A DNA stretch of 12,265 nt. Origin: Planctomycetota bacterium (GTDB lineage Bacteria; Planctomycetota; Planctomycetia; Pirellulales; Pirellulaceae). Position 1 is the stretch's first letter; each line of letters opens with the position of its first letter. Below the pieces are notes generated by a model. It did no database searches, was not told where the DNA came from, and saw only the letters and a program-made list of their open reading frames with translations. Location of the stretch: assembly GCA_026692885.1 (NCBI GenBank), contig JAPLNJ010000938.1, positions 1 through 12,265 of the forward strand. The letters are read 5' to 3'. Below are positions 7,249 to 12,265 of this stretch, one piece after another. Position numbers and translations under genes: made by a program.

Positions 7249-10200
7249 GGGTCTGGTCGAATCTCCTTCTGGGCGAAGAATAAGTCAACATCGCTTGCGG
7301 AAGGCAAGCGGCGTGTCCCCGCTCCCAGCACATCCTGCATCAGATCGTCCAAGTCGTCTATGTGGCCTAAGCCGAGCACATGACCGAGTTCATGCGTGAT
7401 GACCGTCAGCAGATCGACGCCGCCCTCGGCTGGGCTGGCTGCCGTAGCGTCTAACCCTATCCCTATCCCTCCACTCCGTTTGGAGAATTCCACGTCATCC
7501 GCCGACGATTGGTCGACAAACCAGCCGAAGCCGACCGCGTCTTGGTCTAGCCAAATGACCTGCGGGGACTCCAACCCCAGGATGAAGTCCGGCAGCTCAA
7601 CGATTTGGAACTGAACTTGCTTCAACAAACTCAACCCGTTGCTGTCCAGGCCCGCCGCGGCCCAACGCGCCAAGCTCTGTTCCTTGACTGCTTCGAGTGT
7701 CTCGACCGTGAGCACGTCTTCGCCCTGTCCAGCGATTTTTCCGCTCACTTCTGTTCCTGGGATGCCTTTGGCCAGGAGCGATTGAGGGAACTGGAAATTC
7801 GCCAGCGATGCCAATTCCGCAGGCGTCAAGTAAGCCGCCGCTTGCCCGCCGAAGTCGGTAGCGGTCACCAGGGCATCAGCCGCAGCCATGGCTGCGGCGC
7901 GAGTGTCTGCCAAGATGGTGAAGTGCGTCAGACGCACCGTCTGGCCGGCCAGCACGGTCAGGCTGTAAGTCCACTCGATATTGTCGCCTCGATTACCGCT
8001 GAGCCGCACCAACGTCGGCTGCAAGCCTGCCGGTCCGTGGATGTAGTTGATGATCGCCGGGGCGCCGGTGCCGTCCGCGTCAACCGTACCGATCCACTGG
8101 TCCGTGGTCTCGACAGCGGTATCGCCGTCGGATGTCGCCCAGACCGTCGTAGCGTTGTCGGATCCCAGGTTCCCCGTGATGCGAACCGTGGTGGAAATAG
8201 GGCTGGCGGTGGAATTCTGAAACACCTCCACGGTGCGTGCGAAATCTTCGCCGCCCACATTGGGCACGGTAATCTCTCGGTGGACGCTCAGGCCACCGAT
8301 GGTCTGCGCCGGAAGGATCAGCGTTCGCATGTCGTCTTGCGCGTTCAATTGCTGGGACGTGGGCGCATAGTCCACCGCACCCACTTGGAGCCGATTCAGC
8401 CCATCGAAGGCGTCGTGGCTGCCATTGACCAGCTGTCCGGCCATCACCCCGCCCGTCTGGACATCGAACAGCAGGCCGTGCGACGAGAATTGGGCAAACG
8501 CCGCCGTATTCTCCAGCACCACTACGTTGTTGCCGTCATAATTGGCTACGGCCAAGTCCGCCCGCCCATCCCCGTTCAGATCCCCGATTGCCACCGAAAT
8601 GGGATCGCTGCCGCCGGAGTCGTACGTCGCCGTCGCCGCAAACGTCCCGCCCGCCTGGCGCAGCAACACCTCCAAGAAATTGCTAATCATGTTGACCACC
8701 GCCAGGTCCGCCCGCCCGTCACCGTTGAGATCCCCGATCGCTACCGACACGGGATAGATGACGCCGAAGCTGTACGTTGCCGTCGCCGCGAAGTTCCCGC
8801 CCGCCTGCCCAAACAGCACCCCCACGTTGTTGCTGCCCATGTTGGCCACGGCCAAGTCCGCGCGCCCGTCCCCGTTCAGGTCGCCGATCGCCACCGACAC
8901 TGGATGGTTGCCGCAGTTGTAAGTCGTCGCCGCCGCGAACGTCCCGTCCGCCTGCCCCAGCAGGATCCCTACTGTGTCGCCCAAGTTGGCGACGGCCAGG
9001 TCCTCCCGCCCGTCCCCGTTCAGATCCCCGATCGCCACCGAAATGGGATAGTTGCCGCCGGAGCTGTAGGTCGCTGCCGCCGCCAACGTCCCGCCCACCT
9101 GGCCCAACAGCACCCCCACGGTGTTGCTGTCACTGTTGGCCACGGCCAAGTCCACCCGTCCGTCCCCATTCAAATCCCTGATCGCCACGGACCGGGGAGC
9201 GTTGCCGCCGGAGCCGTACGTCGTCGCCGCCGCGAAGGTCCCGCCCGCCTGACTCAGCAGTACCCCCACGGTGTTGCTGTCATTGTTTGCGATGGCCAAG
9301 TCCGCCCGCCCGTCCCCATTCAGATCTCCGACCGCCACCGACACAGGATATCCGCCCCCGGAGCTGTAGGTCGGCGTCGAGCAAAACAAGTCTCCTCCTG
9401 TTGGGATCACCACAAAGTCGGACATCCAGTCGCCCCCGGCGGTCCCGTTCGCGTCACCGTCCAGGGGATTCCCGGCGGTGTCGGTGATCGTAGCATGGAC
9501 CGTCAGTCGGTAGACGCTGGCCGGCAAGGGCGAGAAGTTCAGCACGGCCGTGGTGTCAGCGTACGAGACGGAAATCGCGACGAGTGTGTCGTCAGCCGTG
9601 CCCAGGAGCGCATCGGGGCCAAGACTCTGCAATTGGTAATTGGCCGGCAGGTCGGCGCCCACCACCGGCTCGCTGAAGCTGATCTGGAGCGACATCGTTC
9701 CCTCGCCCAGCGTCCCGCTGGTCGCAAACGACGGCGTCGTGCCAGTGATCACCGGCCGCAACGCCGTGGTGTCCATCGTCCATGCATCGCTGGCATCCGT
9801 CGTCAAGGCGTTGCCCACGGCGTCCCGAATGCCCGAGTTGGCGGCAGTCAACCCCAGCACGTAGCTGCCGACGGTATCCGTGAGACCAGTCAGGTTGCCC
9901 AATGTCCAAGTGATGCTGTCACTCGTGGTCAGCGTCTGCGCCGCCGTGAGCAGGTTACTGCTCCCATCCCGCGTGAGTTGCAGGTCGGCCAGATCGAAGC
10001 CGCTGACCGCCACGCTGAACAGGATATCTACCGCGCTGACCGCCGTATCCCGCGGGTCGGGACTCACGTCCACAATGTCCGCCAGGGGCGCGAAGTCGAA
10101 GTTGGCAAGCGAGTCCAATTCCGTTTGGCCCAGGAACGCCGCCGCTTGCCCGCCGAAACCCGTGGGCGTGACCAGCACGCGGGCCGCCGTTTCCGCCGCC

Positions 10201-12265
10201 GCACGAGTGTCGGCCAGAATCGTGAAATGGGCCAACCGCACGGTCGCGCCGGTCGGCACCGTCAGCTGGTACGTCCACTCGATGTTGTCCCCCGTGCGAA
10301 CGACGGAAGTCGGCTGCAAGTTGCTGCCCGAGCCGTGAAGGTAGTGGATGATCGCCGGCGTGCCGGTCCCGTCGCCGTCGTCCGTGCCGATCCATTGGTC
10401 GCTGGGTTCGAGCGTGGTATCGCCATCGGAGGTGTTGAACACGGTCGTGGCTGCATCGGAGCCCAGATTCCCGACCAGTCGCACCGTGGTAGTGATCGAG
10501 CTGCCGCTCGAATTCTCAAACACGTCGACGGTCCGGGCAAAATCCTCGCTGCCCGTGTCGGGGACCGTGATTTCGCGGGAGACCGTCAAGCCGGCGATCG
10601 TTTGCGGCGGCAGCACGAGCGTGCGTGCGCTGTTCTGCAAATTGGGGGGCAGGGCGGGCGGCGCGTAATCGACGCCGTCCACCTGGAGCCGGTTCAGACC
10701 GTCAAAGGCCCCTTGGCTCCCGTGGACCAATTGCCCCGCCATGAACCCTCCCAGCTGCACGTCGAACAAACGTGAGTTGGACGAGAACAAGGGCAAGAAC
10801 AGGGGCAAGGCTAGCGCGCCCGGCGGACCCAGCAGCACGCCCACGCTGCCGCTCAGTTCGTTAACCGCAGCGAGGTCCGCGAGCCCGTCGCCGTTGAGAT
10901 CCCCGATCGCCACCGAATAGGGGATGTCGTCACCGGAACCGGAACCGTACGTGGCGGGCGAGGCCAACGTTCCGCCCGCCTGACTCAGCAGCACCTCCAC
11001 GGTGCCATTCGCGTTGGCCACCGCCAAGTCCGCGCGCCCGTCGCCGTTCAAGTCCCCGATCGCCAGCGACCGGCTGCCGCTAGCGCTGTACGTGGCGGGC
11101 GCCGCGAACTTCCCCCCCGCCTGACCAAGCAGTATCCCCACGGTCCCGCTTAAGTGGTTGACCACAGCCAGGTCTGCACGTCCGTCCCCGTTCAGATCCC
11201 CGATCGCCACGCGTTCGGGAGCGATGCCGCCGGAACTGTACGTGGTTGCTGCCGCAAACGTTCCGTCCGCCTGAGCCAACAGCACCCCCACGGTGTCGCT
11301 CTCTCCGTTAGCCACGGCCAAGTCCGCGCGCCCGTCGCCGTCGAGATCCCCGATCGCCACCGACTGGGGCGAGTTGCCCCCGGAGCTGTACGTGGTGGCC
11401 GCTGCGAATGTTCCGCCCACCTGACCCAGCAGCACCCCCACGGTGTTGCTGCGAAGGTTGACCACGGCCAGGTCCGCACGCCCGTCGCCATTGAGATCGC
11501 CGATCGCCATCGAAGCAGCCACGTCCCCGCCGGAGCTGTACGTGACGGCCGCGGCGAACGCCCCGCCCGCTTGACCCAGCAGCACCCCCACGGTGTCGCC
11601 CAGGTTGGCCACGGCCAAGTCGGCTCGCCCGTCGCCGTCGAGATCTCCGATCGCCACCGCTATGGGGCTACTGCCGCCGGAGGTGTACGTGGCAACCGCC
11701 GCAAACGTACCCCACTCCTGACCAAGCAGTACCCCAACGGTGTCACTACTCACGTTGGCCGCGGCCAGATCCGCACGCCCATCGCCGTTCAGATCCCCAA
11801 TGACCACCGACTGGGGCGCGTTGCCCCCGGAGCTGTACGTGGCGGCCGCGCCGAACGTCCCGCCGACCTGACCGAGCAGCACCCCCACGGTGCCGCTCCA
11901 TTCGTTAGCCACGGCCAAGTCCGCACGCCCGTCGCCGTCGAAATCCCCGATCGCCACCGAGGTCGGCCCGCTGCCCCCGGAGCTGTACGTGGCGGCCGCG
12001 CCGAACGTTCGGCTCGCCTGACCCAGCAGCACCCCCACCGTGTCCGTGCTCGCATTGGCCACGGCCAGATCCGCTCGCCCATCGCCATTGACATCCCCAA
12101 TCGCCACCGAAACGGGATGACTGCCGCCGGAGCTGTACGTGGCGGCGGCCGCGAAGGTCCCGCCGACCTGACCGAGCAGCACCCCCACGGTGTCGCTCCA
12201 TTTGTTAGCCACGGCCAAGTCCGCACGCCCATCGCCGTCGAAATCCCCGATCGCCACCGAGTTCG
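7245..12265 (-). CDS. Giant modular exoprotein: FG-GAP/VCBS repeats, duplicated beta module, Ig-like domains, zincin-like C-terminus (5' partial)
   Basis: The gene runs off the right edge, so the N-terminus and any signal peptide are unseen; about 1,673 residues are visible. From the N-terminal side they comprise ten ~50-residue FG-GAP repeats of the form SVAIGDLNGDGRADLAVAN, each with an EF-hand-like DxNGDG calcium loop and a VGVLLGQ strand. Then come a ~232-residue beta module; two Ig-like domains (from DIVDVSPDPRDTAVSAVDI, then from RPVITGTTPSFATSG); six more FG-GAP repeats; a second copy of the module; a linker with AVGFGWFVDQSSADDVEF; and the terminal HELGHVLGLGH. FG-GAP domains typically form beta-propellers in secreted, adhesive or calcium-binding proteins. 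The DLLTVITHELGH and GTRRLP context resembles tails of large planctomycete exoproteins. A surface or extracellular role is likely; ligand and protease activity are unknown. The valine codon at 12257 reads as a possible GTG start but is mid-repeat, so it is not the start. Confidence 0.88.
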   Translation of the reverse strand, partial: NSVAIGDFDGDGRADLAVANKWSDTVGVLLGQVGGTFAAAATYSSGGSHPVSVAIGDVNGDGRADLAVANASTDTVGVLLGQASRTFGAAATYSSGGSGPTSVAIGDFDGDGRADLAVANEWSGTVGVLLGQVGGTFGAAATYSSGGNAPQSVVIGDLNGDGRADLAAANVSSDTVGVLLGQEWGTFAAVATYTSGGSSPIAVAIGDLDGDGRADLAVANLGDTVGVLLGQAGGAFAAAVTYSSGGDVAASMAIGDLNGDGRADLAVVNLRSNTVGVLLGQVGGTFAAATTYSSGGNSPQSVAIGDLDGDGRADLAVANGESDTVGVLLAQADGTFAAATTYSSGGIAPERVAIGDLNGDGRADLAVVNHLSGTVGILLGQAGGKFAAPATYSASGSRSLAIGDLNGDGRADLAVANANGTVEVLLSQAGGTLASPATYGSGSGDDIPYSVAIGDLNGDGLADLAAVNELSGSVGVLLGPPGALALPLFLPLFSSNSRLFDVQLGGFMAGQLVHGSQGAFDGLNRLQVDGVDYAPPALPPNLQNSARTLVLPPQTIAGLTVSREITVPDTGSEDFARTVDVFENSSGSSITTTVRLVGNLGSDAATTVFNTSDGDTTLEPSDQWIGTDDGDGTGTPAIIHYLHGSGSNLQPTSVVRTGDNIEWTYQLTVPTGATVRLAHFTILADTRAAAETAARVLVTPTGFGGQAAAFLGQTELDSLANFDFAPLADIVDVSPDPRDTAVSAVDILFSVAVSGFDLADLQLTRDGSSNLLTAAQTLTTSDSITWTLGNLTGLTDTVGSYVLGLTAANSGIRDAVGNALTTDASDAWTMDTTALRPVITGTTPSFATSGTLGEGTMSLQISFSEPVVGADLPANYQLQSLGPDALLGTADDTLVAISVSYADTTAVLNFSPLPASVYRLTVHATITDTAGNPLDGDANGTAGGDWMSDFVVIPTGGDLFCSTPTYSSGGGYPVSVAVGDLNGDGRADLAIANNDSNTVGVLLSQAGGTFAAATTYGSGGNAPRSVAIRDLNGDGRVDLAVANSDSNTVGVLLGQVGGTLAAAATYSSGGNYPISVAIGDLNGDGREDLAVANLGDTVGILLGQADGTFAAATTYNCGNHPVSVAIGDLNGDGRADLAVANMGSNNVGVLFGQAGGNFAATATYSFGVIYPVSVAIGDLNGDGRADLAVVNMISNFLEVLLRQAGGTFAATATYDSGGSDPISVAIGDLNGDGRADLAVANYDGNNVVVLENTAAFAQFSSHGLLFDVQTGGVMAGQLVNGSHDAFDGLNRLQVGAVDYAPTSQQLNAQDDMRTLILPAQTIGGLSVHREITVPNVGGEDFARTVEVFQNSTASPISTTVRITGNLGSDNATTVWATSDGDTAVETTDQWIGTVDADGTGAPAIINYIHGPAGLQPTLVRLSGNRGDNIEWTYSLTVLAGQTVRLTHFTILADTRAAAMAAADALVTATDFGGQAAAYLTPAELASLANFQFPQSLLAKGIPGTEVSGKIAGQGEDVLTVETLEAVKEQSLARWAAAGLDSNGLSLLKQVQFQIVELPDFILGLESPQVIWLDQDAVGFGWFVDQSSADDVEFSKRSGGIGIGLDATAASPAEGGVDLLTVITHELGHVLGLGHIDDLDDLMQDVLGAGTRRLPSASDVDLFFAQKEIRPDP
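7263..7268 (-). promoter_or_regulatory. Ribosome-binding site for ldhA inside the exoprotein gene
   Basis: AAGGAG on the minus strand lies within the codons for the last residues of the exoprotein. It is 14 bases from the ldhA ATG, longer than the usual 5-9. No better site is closer, so initiation may depend partly on ribosomes terminating at the overlapping TGA. Confidence 0.5.
7362..7394 (-). other. Metzincin-type zinc-binding motif HELGHVLGLGH in the exoprotein C-terminus
   Basis: The motif fits HExxHxxGxxH exactly, with three histidine zinc ligands and the catalytic glutamate, at about residues 1622-1632 counted from the codon at 12257. It is followed by DDLMQDVLGAGTRRLPSASD, where the methionine could serve as the Met-turn. 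The surrounding domain is short (about 170 residues after the second beta module). Either it is a compact protease domain or a conserved non-proteolytic planctomycete tail. Confidence 0.75.
7788..8489 (-). repeat. Beta module, copy 2
   Basis: This 234-residue domain runs from FSSHGLLFDVQTGG to SLANFQF. It shares most positions with copy 1, including DAFDGLNRLQV (copy 1 has GAFDGLNRLQV), REITVP, EDFARTVEVF, GNLGSD, TSDGDT, DQWIGT, DNIEWTY, HFTILADTRAAA and FGGQAAA. It is probably an all-beta extracellular domain. I know no name for it. The C-terminal HELGH region follows it. Confidence 0.85.
8490..9381 (-). repeat. Second FG-GAP repeat block, six ~150-bp in-frame units
   Basis: Six consecutive units carry DLNGDGRADLAVAN-type calcium loops. 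Unit 2 has IRDLNGDGRVDL and unit 3 has DLNGDGREDL, so the units have drifted individually. The third unit is shorter (NLGDTVGILL, NCGNHP). Six to seven FG-GAP blades would suit a single beta-propeller. The array is coding repeat, with no spacer structure. Confidence 0.9.
9400..10091 (-). other. Two Ig-like domains separating the duplicated halves of the exoprotein
   Basis: The more N-terminal domain, from DIVDVSPDPRDTAVS to DASDAWTMDTT, has the pattern of a bacterial Ig-like domain (VDILFSVAVSGFDLADLQLT, then SYVLGLTAANSGIRDAVGNALT). The second, from RPVITGTTPSF to MSDFVV, resembles SbsA/Big_5-type Ig domains (LQISFSEPVVGADL, YRLTVHATITDTAGNPLDG). Both are typical stalk or spacer domains of secreted bacterial proteins. 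Confidence 0.7.
10092..10787 (-). repeat. Beta module, copy 1
   Basis: This 232-residue copy runs from FSSNSRLFDVQLGG to SLANFDF, directly after the first FG-GAP block. By eye roughly two thirds of residues equal copy 2, with short indels near APPALPPNLQN and HGSGSNLQP. Together with the adjacent FG-GAP block it forms one half of a duplicated super-unit. Confidence 0.85.
10819..12265 (-). repeat. First FG-GAP repeat block, at least ten ~150-bp in-frame units
   Basis: Ten units are visible and the block continues past the window edge. Most carry D(L/F/V)(N/D)GDGRADLAVAN followed by TVGVLLGQ, (G)TFAAAATYSSGG and a variable SxP linker. The final unit breaks down at VLLGPPGALALPLFLP where the beta module begins. 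Units 8 to 10 are the most divergent (TYSASGSR, YGSGSGDD), while the edge-proximal units are the most alike, as expected for recent amplification on that side. Confidence 0.9.

Noticed and set aside
6358..7383. 341-codon plus-strand frame opposite ldhA
   Set aside because: Antisense of a gene with a complete catalytic triad; the predicted product resembles no family.
7605..10775. A 1,056-codon open frame on the plus strand opposite the exoprotein gene
   Set aside because: It is the antisense of repeated GC-rich codons. Its product is low-complexity Arg/His/Val/Pro repeats mirroring the FG-GAP units, with no recognisable domain, while the minus strand encodes clear domains.
8490..12265. Regularly spaced repeats that could suggest a CRISPR array or satellite
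   Set aside because: The ~150-bp period is in frame, units vary at wobble positions, and they encode FG-GAP calcium loops; there are no short identical repeats with unique spacers.

Overview
The window looks like chromosomal DNA of a planctomycete, probably Pirellulales or a relative. The evidence is high GC, a giant FG-GAP surface protein ending in a HELGH zincin-like domain followed by a GTRRLP stretch (a tail I associate with planctomycete exoproteins), and a long perfect palindrome of the kind scattered through such genomes. This is pattern recognition; no database was searched.

Layout, left to right. Bases 1-273 are a leader with a candidate promoter. A plus-strand cluster (274-3582) encodes an SSS-family sodium/solute symporter, a 75-residue two-helix membrane protein and a galactokinase-family GHMP kinase. 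The last two overlap by four bases (GTGA). The cluster reads as an uptake-and-phosphorylate unit for a sugar; galactose is the default guess, but both the symporter and the kinase carry substitutions at family-defining positions. A convergent gap (3583-3836) holds a 22-bp perfect inverted repeat. On the minus strand, 3837-5711 encodes a tungsten-type aldehyde ferredoxin oxidoreductase (AOR) homologue with an unusual CX3CX3C cluster motif. Divergent from it, 5794-6201 is a plus-strand remnant of an AAA-ATPase-like/PD-(D/E)XK protein, of which only the nuclease-like C-terminus survives.

The rest is minus strand. A D-lactate dehydrogenase (6247-7248) has its ATG overlapping the stop codon of a giant exoprotein gene (7245 to beyond the right edge). 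The visible 1,673 or so residues of that protein are: at least 10 FG-GAP repeats, a ~232-residue beta module, two Ig-like domains, 6 more FG-GAP repeats, a second copy of the beta module, and a C-terminal HELGHVLGLGH domain. Its N-terminus lies outside the window.

Functionally there are three themes: sugar import and phosphorylation, anaerobic-type redox enzymes (AOR and D-LDH, not demonstrably linked to each other), and a secreted calcium-binding repeat protein. I see no CRISPR array, rRNA, tRNA or intact transposase. The most notable items are the duplicated super-unit in the exoprotein, its ATGA overlap with ldhA, the altered cysteine spacing in the AOR, the divergent kinase with its coupled small membrane protein, and the palindrome.
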